This document shows, one piece after another, positions 30,900-37,184 of a stretch of 37,184 bases of DNA. How positions within the stretch are numbered: the stretch's first letter is position 1; each line of letters starts with the position of its first letter. Position numbers and translations under genes: made by a program. The notes beneath the pieces were generated by a model. The model was not told where the DNA came from. It ran no database searches and saw only the letters and a list, made by a program, of their open reading frames with translations. The DNA is taken from NCBI GenBank assembly GCA_035942255.1, contig DASZDG010000018.1, positions 1 through 37,184 of the forward strand, in the 5' to 3' direction. The stretch is from JALZEG01 sp035942255. Its GTDB lineage: Bacteria > Actinomycetota > CADDZG01 > WHSQ01.

Positions 30900-31957
30900 C
30901 TGGTGGTCGCCCCCATAGCTAGGCCGATCGCCGCGGCTGCGACGGGCTCGACCTGTGCGAGCTGCTCCTCCGTCAGCCCGGAGCGAGAGGCGTTGACCTG
31001 CGACAGAACGGCGCCGCGCTGGATCTGGGTCCTGATCGTCTGCTCGAGGTGGTTGCCGAGGCCCGGCGTCAGCGACCCCCCACCGGTGAGGATCACCGAC
31101 GAGAGCGGCTCGCTGTCCTCCTGCGAGAGGTAGTAGTCGAGCGACCCGCGGATCTCTTCGACGAGCAGCGCGACCTGACGGTTGAGGACCCGCTGGGCCT
31201 CGGGCGACCCGACGCCCCGGCCGAGGTCGAGCTTCGTCGCCTCGGCCTCGTCGAACGAGATCGCGAGCTCCTCCGCCAGCGCGTTGGACGCGTCGTCCCC
31301 GCCGACGAGCAGGATGCGAACGAAGCGGGGCTCGCCGTTGTGGTGCACGACGATGTTCGTCACCCCGGCTCCGACGTCGATCACGGCCTCGGCCCCCGCG
31401 ACCCCCGACTCGCGCCGCGCTGCCGCGCTGACAGCGCGCGCGACCGCGAACGGAGCGAGGTCGACGCCCGCGGGCTCGATCCCCGCGGCGGTGGCCGCGT
31501 CGACGAACGACTCGATCATGTCGGTGGCGGCCGCGACGAGCAGCACGCGCATCATGTGGTCGCCGCCCTCGGTCGTGAAGTCCTCGAGCACCTGGAAGTC
31601 GAGCTCGGCCGCGTCCACCGGCATCGGGATGTGGTCGGCGACCTGGAATCGCAGCGACGCCCGGAAGTCCTTCTCCTCGAGGTACGGGAGGTCGACCTGG
31701 CGGACGACCACGCGCTGGTTCGCCACGCCGAGGACGGCCCGCTTGGCGCGCAGCTTCGTCCGCTTCCAGAGCTGGGAGATCGCCTCGGAGACCGCGCCGG
31801 GGTCACGGATCTCGCCGTCGACGACGGCGCCCTGCGGGAGGGCGACCTGGCCGAACGAGATCAAGGACGGGGTCCCCCGTCCCATCGCGACCTGAGCGGC
31901 CCTCACGGCGCTGGTACCGATGTCCAGCCCGATCGGGGGCGGGGTCATGAAGGGCAT
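30896..31957 (-). CDS. pilM: PilM actin-like ATPase of the type IV pilus assembly complex
   Basis: A cytoplasmic actin-fold protein of 353 residues that binds the PilN N-terminus. Nucleotide-binding signatures are I-G-L-D-I-G-T-S-A-V-R-A-A (phosphate 1, near 8-20), A-V-I-D-V-G-A-G-V-T-N-I-V-V (phosphate 2) and V-I-L-T-G-G-G-S-L-T-P-G-L (adenosine). K-R-A-V-L-G-V and R-F-Q-V-A-D-H-I-P-M-P are typical of PilM. The ATG at 31957 shares a base with the stop of the HTH gene (TGATG); ATG 31948 is also possible. Confidence 0.94.
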   Translation of the reverse strand: MPFMTPPPIGLDIGTSAVRAAQVAMGRGTPSLISFGQVALPQGAVVDGEIRDPGAVSEAISQLWKRTKLRAKRAVLGVANQRVVVRQVDLPYLEEKDFRASLRFQVADHIPMPVDAAELDFQVLEDFTTEGGDHMMRVLLVAAATDMIESFVDAATAAGIEPAGVDLAPFAVARAVSAAARRESGVAGAEAVIDVGAGVTNIVVHHNGEPRFVRILLVGGDDASNALAEELAISFDEAEATKLDLGRGVGSPEAQRVLNRQVALLVEEIRGSLDYYLSQEDSEPLSSVILTGGGSLTPGLGNHLEQTIRTQIQRGAVLSQVNASRSGLTEEQLAQVEPVAAAAIGLAMGATTR

Positions 31958-32160
31958 CAGATCTCGTCCTCGACCCGGACCGCCCTGTCGGAGAGGTACT
32001 TGTCGACGTCGACGCGGCGGATGCGGTAGTTCTTGCCGACGCGGATGGCCGAGAGCTGGCCGGACTTGATGAGGCGGTAGACCGTCATGTTGGACACCCG
32101 CATGATGGCGGCGACTTCCCCTACCGTGAGGAGGGGGTCCCCGAAGTCGCGATCAGACAT
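31957..32160 (-). CDS. Excisionase/MerR-like helix-turn-helix DNA-binding protein at the head of the pil operon
   Basis: A 67-residue protein that is almost only a winged helix-turn-helix: L-L-T-V-G-E-V-A-A-I-M-R-V-S near 11-24, T-V-Y-R-L-I-K-S-G-Q-L as the recognition helix and wing, and Y-R-I-R-R-V-D-V-D-K-Y-L. This is the excisionase-family domain also found in small chromosomal regulators. I chose ATG 32160, with AGAGG 6 nt upstream, over a longer frame that would run through the promoter region. Its stop shares a base with the pilM start. No phage or integrase gene is nearby, so a role in pil regulation, perhaps autoregulation, is more likely than excision. Confidence 0.85.
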   Translation of the reverse strand: MSDRDFGDPLLTVGEVAAIMRVSNMTVYRLIKSGQLSAIRVGKNYRIRRVDVDKYLSDRAVRVEDEI

Positions 32161-32236
32161 GTCGTACCTCTCGCTTTCAGCGTCGCCGTGGTGCGGCTGT
32201 CCCCGGTAAGGCACTCTATTTGACAAGAGCGCCTCT

Positions 32237-32266
32237 CTTCTAACAATCAGCAACAATAGACGTCAA
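32237..32266 (-). promoter_or_regulatory. Predicted promoter for HTH-pilM-N-O-P
   Basis: TTGACG (32266-32261) and TAGAAG (32242-32237) on the minus strand are 18 nt apart. A second, overlapping pair, TTGTTA (32246-32241) and TCAAAT (32223-32218) with 17 nt, could also serve. The local AT content is much higher than around it. AGAG-GCG-CTCT, a small inverted repeat, sits between the two -10 elements and could be an operator for the HTH protein. Confidence 0.45.
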
Positions 32267-32394
32267 TGCTGTTGTTCGGCCACTCCTCTCAGCTGCTTGA
32301 GAGTTACGAGCCTGTCATTCCCCCGGGCGCGAGGGAAGGCGCGAATTACCCAAACCTGACGGGCACGGCTTGGATTGTAGGGGGGAGGAGGCCC
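32267..32394. other. Intergenic segment between the minor-pilin genes and the pilM promoter
   Basis: No gene is seen. A 6-bp hairpin (CTCTCA with TGAGAG, 32286-32303) and an imperfect one (CCAAGCC with GGTTTGG, one wobble, about 32350-32375) are present. Neither is followed by a U-run, so I see no clear terminator after the minor-pilin operon. Confidence 0.35.
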
Positions 32395-33807
32395 CTAGCG
32401 GTCGATTTCGCTCCACTGGATCGGAGTGGCGCCGAGGAAGGGTCCCGGCATGTTCTGGACCCAGCAGGTGTCGAGCGTGAACGTGGCGTTGCCCCGGACG
32501 CGGAAGTTCTCGGCGATCACGGTCCCGTTGATGCGGGGCGTGCCGGTGTAGTCGAAGTTCCCGTCGAGGATGAAGGCGCCGTTGACCATGTTGTTCCCCG
32601 AGAAGTTGACCCCGCCGTTCTTCACGATCACGACGACGGACTTGTTCAGGTCCGGGTCGGGGTTGCAGCCCGAGGGCGGGTTCCAGACGTCCGAGGCCCA
32701 GTTGATGTTGTTGCTGAGGCGGTCGCCCGTGGGGAACTCGAAGTAGGCGACGAAGCTCTGCGTGCCCAAGGCGACGATCGGTGCTACGTCCGTCGTATAG
32801 GCGATCTGGGCCCCCTGCCGGATGCAGAAGGGTCCGGTCGCGGGGATGTAGCAGTAGAGGCCGGCCGTCTTCGCGGCGTCCTTCAGGAGCTCGTGGTCCT
32901 CGGTGCCGAGGCGGCCGGGTGCGAGCGCCTCGTAGTCGGCCGGGGTGAACAGCGAGTCCGGCGGCCACCCGACCTGTCCGGGACACCCGCCGCTGTGGAC
33001 TCCCCCGCGGCCGTCGGAGTCCCAGAGGGACTGGGTGTTGCCGGCGTCCTTGTTCGCGGTGCAGTTCTTGGGGGCGGCCCCCGTGAACTCGGGGTCCTTC
33101 CCGTTGTTGTTGAGGTAGATCCCGCTGACGGAGTGCGCGCCGGCGGGGACGGGGCTGTTGGCGGTCAGGCCGTTCGTCCAGGTGTGGCCGGGCCAGAAGT
33201 CGCCGAGCGTGTAGTAGGGGTCGAAGCCGGAGAAGTTCAGCTGCTTGCGGCCCATGATCTCGCCGTCGGTGATCATGCTGATGTTGCTCGTGCTCGGCGT
33301 CCCGTTCGCGTCCACGTTCTCGGCGGACAGGCCGATCGGCAGGTCGATGTCCTCGACCTTCAGCACCTGCTGGACCACGCGGATCGCCTTCGGGTGGGTC
33401 CCGGTCGACACCACGGCGATGTACAGCGGCTGCTTCGGCGTGCTGGGGACCGACGCGCAGGCGACCGGCGGGAACCGCCCGGCCGTCGTCGAGGCGAACG
33501 GATCGACCACCGTCATGTACGTGTCGAAGGAGCCCCTGCCGACGGCGCCCTCGGGAACCCGCAGTGGCGTCGGGCAGCCCGCCTTGCGGAGCTGGCCCCA
33601 GCTCACGGAGCCCCCGCGGATGTGGTGCATGAGACGGTCGATCCCCGCCTCCGCATAGGAGAGCGCCTCGGTGGCCTTCCGGTCGTCGGTGCCGGCGCGG
33701 AAGTCGCGGATCGTCGCGAGGGCGGCGACCGACGTCACCGCGGTCATGGCCGCGCCCACGAAGAGCACGGTCATCATCGCCACTCCCCGCTCGCTGCTCA
33801 GCTTCAT
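32395..33807 (-). CDS. PilX-like type IV pilus minor protein with a large C-terminal region
   Basis: A 470-residue protein whose first 35 residues match the PilX N-terminal pattern: E-R-G-V-A-M-M-T-V-L-F-V-G-A-A-M, a hydrophobic helix without the Glu5 of true prepilins. The next part (R-K-A-T-E-A-L-S-Y-A-E-A-G-I-D-R) is the amphipathic helix. The rest is a Cys-containing extracellular domain. Residues of about 390-455 form a run of short hydrophobic/Gly-Asn strands (N-F-S-G-N-N, N-G-A-F-I-L-D-G-N, N-G-T-V-I-A-E-N) that look like a beta-helix. GGGAGG lies 9 nt before ATG 33807. Its position after PilV- and PilW-like genes supports a pilus-priming or tip role. Confidence 0.8.
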   Translation of the reverse strand: MKLSSERGVAMMTVLFVGAAMTAVTSVAALATIRDFRAGTDDRKATEALSYAEAGIDRLMHHIRGGSVSWGQLRKAGCPTPLRVPEGAVGRGSFDTYMTVVDPFASTTAGRFPPVACASVPSTPKQPLYIAVVSTGTHPKAIRVVQQVLKVEDIDLPIGLSAENVDANGTPSTSNISMITDGEIMGRKQLNFSGFDPYYTLGDFWPGHTWTNGLTANSPVPAGAHSVSGIYLNNNGKDPEFTGAAPKNCTANKDAGNTQSLWDSDGRGGVHSGGCPGQVGWPPDSLFTPADYEALAPGRLGTEDHELLKDAAKTAGLYCYIPATGPFCIRQGAQIAYTTDVAPIVALGTQSFVAYFEFPTGDRLSNNINWASDVWNPPSGCNPDPDLNKSVVVIVKNGGVNFSGNNMVNGAFILDGNFDYTGTPRINGTVIAENFRVRGNATFTLDTCWVQNMPGPFLGATPIQWSEIDR

Positions 33808-33826
33808 CTCGTCGTGCCTCCCGTGG

Positions 33827-34471
33827 CTATCTCTGGTTGCGAAGCTGCGCTTCGCCGTAGTAGTCGCTCTTCACGTTCCCGTCCTTGACCCGCAGCGCGA
33901 ACGACACGTTGCTGATCAGCGGCAGCTCCCAGTTCAGCTGGCCGTCGCCGTTACCGACGCCGTAGGTCGCGGGGGCCGCGTCGAGCTCCTGCCAGCTCGT
34001 GACCCCGTTCGTGTTCGTGTCGAACTCGAGCCGGTTGCTCCCGAAGCTGAACGGCGGCAGGCAGTTGCCGCTCGTGTCCCTCACGCACTCGACGCCCTTC
34101 AGCAGGACCTCGCCGTTGAGGCGCAGGGTCTTGGCGGCCGCGTCGAACGAGTAGGTCAGCTCCTCGAGGTCGCCGAACGCGTTGGCGGCCGGCAGCGGTG
34201 TGATCACGCCGTTGCCGTCGAAGTCCACGTGGACCTCGAAGGTGGTCAGGTCCGGCGAGACGTAGTCGATCCTCTTCCCCTCGCGGGTGTCCCGGACCAT
34301 CCGGTTGAACCCCAGTCGCGCCTGCTCGGAGATCCCGGCGACCGTGCGGGCCTTCTCGGAGCCGTTCGACACCGTGAGCATCACTCCGTAGACCCCGGTC
34401 GCGAGCGCGGAGAAGACGGTCATCATCACGAGCATCTCGACGAAGGTGAACCCGGATTCTTCCTTCTTCAT
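33827..34471 (-). CDS. PilW-like type IV minor prepilin
   Basis: A 214-residue prepilin. A short charged leader (M-K-K-E-E-S-G) precedes the cleavage site G|F, with Glu at +5 (F-T-F-V-E-M-L-V-M-M-T-V-F-S). The N-terminal helix continues with S-E-Q-A-R-L-G-F-N-R-M-V-R-D-T-R-E, the pattern of PilW/PulJ-type pseudopilins. A beta-rich globular part has one Cys pair (C-V-R-D-T-S-G-N-C). The ATG at 34471 overlaps the upstream prepilin gene's stop by 4 nt. Confidence 0.85.
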   Translation of the reverse strand: MKKEESGFTFVEMLVMMTVFSALATGVYGVMLTVSNGSEKARTVAGISEQARLGFNRMVRDTREGKRIDYVSPDLTTFEVHVDFDGNGVITPLPAANAFGDLEELTYSFDAAAKTLRLNGEVLLKGVECVRDTSGNCLPPFSFGSNRLEFDTNTNGVTSWQELDAAPATYGVGNGDGQLNWELPLISNVSFALRVKDGNVKSDYYGEAQLRNQR

Positions 34472-36249
34472 CGGTTGTCCACCGCCCCGCAGGACAGGTT
34501 CCCGATCGTGACGTTCAACGCGGTCTCGTTCACGCCCGGCTTCGTCGGCGCGGTGATGAGCTCTAGCGCGTGGTCGACGCTCACGCTCGTCGCGCCGCCC
34601 GTGTTCGTCGACGCCATCAGCGGCGTCGAGGTCATCTCGAGGAAGTAGCCCTTCCGGCCGAGCGCGTCGTCGCGGAACAGATAGAGGTCGTACGCGTCCC
34701 CGAGCGGGTTGTCGTAGACGAGCGGGTTGTAGTCGAACGTGAGGGCGGCGGCCCCGGCGGTCGTCGAGCCCGAGATGTTCCTGACCGTGTAGCGCGGCCC
34801 CTCGAGCCCGGGCGGGTCCTCCCAGTACCGGAGCTCCGCGCTCCAGGTCCCCGTCGCGACCGGCGTGCCGCTCGTCGCGACGGCCTTGCACGTGACGCTC
34901 GACGTGAAGTTCTTGATCACCACGACGGATCGCTCGGTCGCGGTGATGAACGTCGTCGGGAACAGGCGCATCTCGGCGAACGACGCGTTCGCCTTCGACT
35001 CGATGTACCCGCCACCCGACGTCGTCAGGGAGTAGGCACGGGCGGACGTGTCCGCTCGCATGCGCGTCGACCCGGAGCGCTGGATCGTGACCATGCCCTC
35101 GTTCGACAGCGGCGAGAGGAGCAGCTCGGTGGAGTTGCCGACGGAAGCCTGGTTGTTCACCCACAACGTGGGCTGGTTCCCCGTCGACGTGTATCTGAGG
35201 TTGCCCGCCGCCCACGGGAGCTCGTTCACGACCTCGGTCGCGGCCCCCGTCTCCATCGTCGTCGCCGAGCCGACGAACGCGATCGGCAGTGACGGCGTCA
35301 GCTCGTTGTGCGACATCGTGAAGTTCCCGCCGTTGACCGGCGCGACCACGGGGTTCGGCGGGGCGTGCAGGATCGCGGCGGCCGTCGGGATGTCCTGGAG
35401 CGTCGCGGCCGGGACGAGGTTCCCGCTAGCGTCGAGATACTCCTGGCGGACGAGCGTCGCACGTGCGCCGCGCACCTCCTGGTCGGCCTCGGCCAGGGCG
35501 CGGGACGCCAGAGACGACTCGGACTCGCCGCCGTTCACGGTGAGGTTGCTCATGCGGTTCTGCGAGTCGAGGAACGACGTGCGTATGAGCGTGACCGCGC
35601 CGACCTTGCCGTAAGCGCGGAACAGCTCGTCGGTCAGGTGCCGCACCCCGACGAGGCTCGAGAGCGAGAACTCGCGCGTCTTCCCCCCGGCGGGCCAGGA
35701 CGCGGTGATCGAGATCATCAGAAGCCGCGTGGGCGGGGTCTCGGTCGCGGTCGTGCTCCAGCTGTAGTTGGTCGCCGGCGGCTTCGGCACGAACGTCTGG
35801 TCCGCTCCCGCCGCGGGGGCGGGCCCGGGCTCGACGAACTGCGCGACGTACCTGAGCGTGAACCCGGGCGGGACCGTCGGAGGACACGCCTGATTGGCGC
35901 TCGAGGCCGGCAGCTTGGCCGTGCTCGTGCACGTCGTGACGAACGACGTGCCGCTGAAGCCGGTCCCGCCGGTGCCGGCGACGCGGTCCGGGAAGTAGAG
36001 GTCGAGCACGTCCCGGCGAGGGGGGCTCGTCAGGTTCTTGACCGACTCGAAGAACGGGAAGCCGCGCACGCGCTCCATCGCCTCGGACGCGAGGTTCTTC
36101 CCGACGGTGTAGGAGCCGGACAAGGACGCACCGCGGATCGACGACAGGAGCAACGGCGTCGTCCCGAGCGTCACCAGCGAGAAGATCAGGAGAGCCGAGA
36201 GCGTCTCGATGAGCGTGAAGCCGCCCTCACGGGTGCGCGCGCACCTCAT
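34468..36249 (-). CDS. Very large PilV-like minor prepilin, possible pilus-tip adhesin
   Basis: A 593-residue prepilin, several times the usual size. The leader M-R-C-A-R-T-R-E-G-G is cut before F-T-L-I-E-T-L-S-A-L-L-I-F-S-L, with Glu at +5. The next segment (N-L-A-S-E-A-M-E-R-V-R) is the PilV/PulI-like helix. The remaining 500 or so residues are Ser/Thr/Gly-rich, beta-type sequence with no motif I recognise. They contain few cysteines and could form several stacked domains. It is in frame throughout, with 4-nt overlaps to the genes on both sides. Large minor pilins of this sort often act at the tip in adhesion; that is inference here. Confidence 0.82.
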   Translation of the reverse strand: MRCARTREGGFTLIETLSALLIFSLVTLGTTPLLLSSIRGASLSGSYTVGKNLASEAMERVRGFPFFESVKNLTSPPRRDVLDLYFPDRVAGTGGTGFSGTSFVTTCTSTAKLPASSANQACPPTVPPGFTLRYVAQFVEPGPAPAAGADQTFVPKPPATNYSWSTTATETPPTRLLMISITASWPAGGKTREFSLSSLVGVRHLTDELFRAYGKVGAVTLIRTSFLDSQNRMSNLTVNGGESESSLASRALAEADQEVRGARATLVRQEYLDASGNLVPAATLQDIPTAAAILHAPPNPVVAPVNGGNFTMSHNELTPSLPIAFVGSATTMETGAATEVVNELPWAAGNLRYTSTGNQPTLWVNNQASVGNSTELLLSPLSNEGMVTIQRSGSTRMRADTSARAYSLTTSGGGYIESKANASFAEMRLFPTTFITATERSVVVIKNFTSSVTCKAVATSGTPVATGTWSAELRYWEDPPGLEGPRYTVRNISGSTTAGAAALTFDYNPLVYDNPLGDAYDLYLFRDDALGRKGYFLEMTSTPLMASTNTGGATSVSVDHALELITAPTKPGVNETALNVTIGNLSCGAVDNR

Positions 36250-36818
36250 GGCGCCACCACCCTGGAGGTCAGGCTCGAGACTTCGATCGACCGCGTCTTA
36301 TCGAGCGCGGTGCTGCGAAGGACAAGTTTCCCCCCGGTCGCGGTGCCCTTCGCATAGAACGTCACGAACAGGTCCGTCGCGTGTGCCCCGCCGCACTTGG
36401 ACTTCTCCACCCCGAGAGGCGCGGAGAAGCCGGAGTCCGGAGGCCCCACGGCGACCACCCCGGGGAGCTTGCGGACCTCGCCGTCGACGGTGCAGGTGTC
36501 GTCCGACGTGCTCAGCCGGTCTGCCCCCTGGTCGTACTTCACGAGCGACCACGCCGAGGATCCCGGGGTGAACCGGGCACCGTAGATGAACGGATGACTC
36601 TCGGACGCGACGCGCGCCTGGACCTGGCGGAGCTGCGTCGCGACGTCCTGCTGCGCGGAGTCGAGCGAGTGAAGGAGCCAGTAGTGGCGGAAGCCGGTCG
36701 CTCCCAGCGTCAGGATCACCGACAGCAGGGTCATGACCGATACAAGTTCGAGGACCGTAAAACCGCGCTCCGCCCAGGCGAGGTCTCGTCCTCCGCGGGG
36801 GGATCGAAGGAGTGACAT
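36246..36818 (-). CDS. GspH/FimT-like minor prepilin
   Basis: A 190-residue prepilin and the first gene of the minor-pilin operon. A 19-residue basic leader ends A-W-A-E-R-G, cleaved before F-T-V-L-E-L-V-S-V-M, with Glu at +5. The hydrophobic helix leads into a Q-Q-D-V-A-T-Q-L-R-Q-V-Q-A-R-V-A-S-E segment, as in FimT/GspH. Two Cys are in the globular domain. ATG 36818 (or GTG 36821) is used. Both lie in a perfect inverted repeat and have no well-spaced Shine-Dalgarno, since GGAG is only 2 nt away. No other start exists before the cleavage site. Confidence 0.82.
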   Translation of the reverse strand: MSLLRSPRGGRDLAWAERGFTVLELVSVMTLLSVILTLGATGFRHYWLLHSLDSAQQDVATQLRQVQARVASESHPFIYGARFTPGSSAWSLVKYDQGADRLSTSDDTCTVDGEVRKLPGVVAVGPPDSGFSAPLGVEKSKCGGAHATDLFVTFYAKGTATGGKLVLRSTALDKTRSIEVSSLTSRVVAP

Positions 36819-36824
36819 CACTCC
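36809..36824 (-). promoter_or_regulatory. Start-codon hairpin of the first minor-prepilin gene
   Basis: The minus-strand sequence GGAGTGATGTCACTCC forms a 6-bp stem (GGAGTG/CACTCC) with the 4-nt loop ATGT. The AUG at 36818 is thus presented in the loop and the GGAG is in the stem. Extended by one base, it is a 7-bp inverted repeat around a 2-nt centre. It may control translation or be a DNA operator. Confidence 0.4.
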
Positions 36825-36853
36825 GTAGTTGTCGGCACCGCACTACGCACTCT

Positions 36854-36869
36854 TGACGACTGTTCGTCA
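36854..36869. repeat. Inverted repeat TGACGA-N4-TCGTCA upstream of the minor prepilins
   Basis: A perfect 6-bp inverted repeat with a 4-nt spacer lies in the 100-nt gap between the pilin terminator and the minor-prepilin start. It is a plausible operator or part of the promoter. TTGTGG (minus strand, about 30 nt further upstream) is the only -35-like element I can see. Confidence 0.35.
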
Positions 36870-36925
36870 GATCGGGTGAGCGAAACCTCCACAACGGACG
36901 CCCGCCCGCGTGGCGGGGGGAACAG

Positions 36926-36953
36926 AAAAGAGGGCCCCCGAAGGGGCCCTCTT
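36926..36953 (-). terminator. Strong intrinsic terminator after the pilin gene
   Basis: A perfect 11-bp stem, AAGAGGGCCCC with GGGGCCCTCTT, closed by a UUCG tetraloop on the minus strand and followed by UUC. It starts about 20 nt after the pilin stop codon. It would separate high-level pilin transcription from the minor-pilin operon downstream. Confidence 0.9.
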
Positions 36954-36973
36954 CAGATCCTGTCGATTACGGC

Positions 36974-37184
36974 TTACGTGCAGGCCGTGGTGCTCGGGGC
37001 ACCATTCGAGCTGGAGAAGTAAACCTCGTAGGTCGGGTTCGCTCCGTCCATCAGGTTGTCGTGCGTGGCCGCCAGGCAGTAGCCGGCGCTGTTCGCACGG
37101 ATGACCCGGAGGTTGACCTGCGGGGCCATCTTGAGACCGTTCGACACGAGCTTGTTCGTCGAGGCGGTGTCGGTGGTGTCGAAC
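36974..37184 (-). CDS. Probable major type IV pilin, C-terminal 69 residues (runs off the window)
   Basis: Only the 3' part is present, ending with TAA at 36976-36974. The visible stretch begins F-D-T-T-D-T-A-S-T-N-K-L-V-S-N-G-L-K and ends S-T-T-A-C-T. It holds strands such as V-N-L-R-V-I-R-A-N-S-A-G-Y-C-L-A-A-T. The two cysteines (G-Y-C-L and T-A-C-T at the very end) have the layout of the C-terminal disulfide loop of type IV pilins. The strong terminator and the position ahead of the minor prepilins support a major pilin. The diagnostic N-terminus is outside the window. Confidence 0.7.
   Translation of the reverse strand, partial: FDTTDTASTNKLVSNGLKMAPQVNLRVIRANSAGYCLAATHDNLMDGANPTYEVYFSSSNGAPSTTACT

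Noticed and set aside
31957..32160. HTH protein taken as a prophage excisionase
   Set aside because: No integrase, attachment repeats or phage genes are nearby, and it is coupled to pilM.
32266..33888. Long plus-strand frame opposite the PilX-like gene
   Set aside because: It is a shadow frame; the minus-strand product has a recognisable N-terminal pilin helix and start signals.
1..37184. The word GGGGGCC/GGCCCCC recurs dozens of times on both strands
   Set aside because: A rough expectation at this GC content is about the same number, and many hits are Gly-Ala codons. No sign of a functional skewed motif.
1..37184. CRISPR arrays, tRNA or rRNA genes, insertion sequences
   Set aside because: Scanned for by eye on both strands; no regularly spaced repeats, cloverleaf patterns, transposase motifs or terminal inverted repeats were seen.

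Overview
The window is high-GC, gene-dense bacterial DNA that looks chromosomal. It has no mobile element, tRNA, rRNA or CRISPR array that I can see. An actinobacterial-type integration host factor (mihF) next to gmk-rpoZ-coaBC-metK, a four-cysteine APS reductase, a NirA/SirA-type sulfite reductase and the aroC-aroK/B-aroQ-pepP-efp-nusB order all point to Actinomycetota. A type IV pilus locus (pilM-N-O plus prepilins) and an AroK-AroB fusion suggest a deep-branching or uncultured lineage rather than Streptomyces or Mycobacterium. I cannot place the class from sequence alone.

Region 1 (1-15864, minus strand) reads from right to left as a pyrimidine operon: leader, pyrR, pyrB, pyrC, carA, a 34-residue basic peptide gene, a VOC-fold gene, carB, pyrK, pyrD, pyrF, pyrE. 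It encodes the whole de novo route from bicarbonate and glutamine to UMP. It continues into mihF, gmk, rpoZ, coaBC, a secreted CocE/S15-type hydrolase and the 5' end of metK, with an internal promoter before mihF. The pyrR leader is the most striking regulatory element. A PyrR-type hairpin with a CNGNGA loop pairs directly with the Shine-Dalgarno sequence, and a Rho-independent terminator follows inside a 15-codon leader reading frame whose stop overlaps the pyrR start.

Region 2 (about 16.1-20.0 kb, plus strand) is an assimilatory sulfur operon: APS reductase, sulfite reductase, a 55-residue zinc-ribbon protein, and a siroheme synthase lacking only uroporphyrinogen synthesis. It takes APS to sulfide and makes the siroheme cofactor for its own reductase.

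Region 3 (20.0-23.0 kb) holds two tandem paralogous secreted proteins of a family I do not recognise (minus strand), each preceded by a structured leader, and a small HicB-like protein (plus strand).

Region 4 (23.1-28.4 kb, minus strand) is the shikimate/translation operon aroC, aroKB fusion, aroQ, pepP, efp, nusB. A divergent VOC-family gene follows at 28.5 kb.

Region 5 (28.9-37.2 kb, minus strand) is a type IV pilus locus. Reading right to left, it has a major-pilin-like gene (3' part only) with a strong terminator, then four minor-pilin-like genes (GspH/FimT, PilV, PilW and PilX types), then an HTH regulator translationally joined to pilM-pilN-pilO and a PilP-like protein.

Across the window, genes are joined by very tight stop/start overlaps (ATGA, GTGA, TTGA, TAGTG, TGATG), which suggests pervasive translational coupling.
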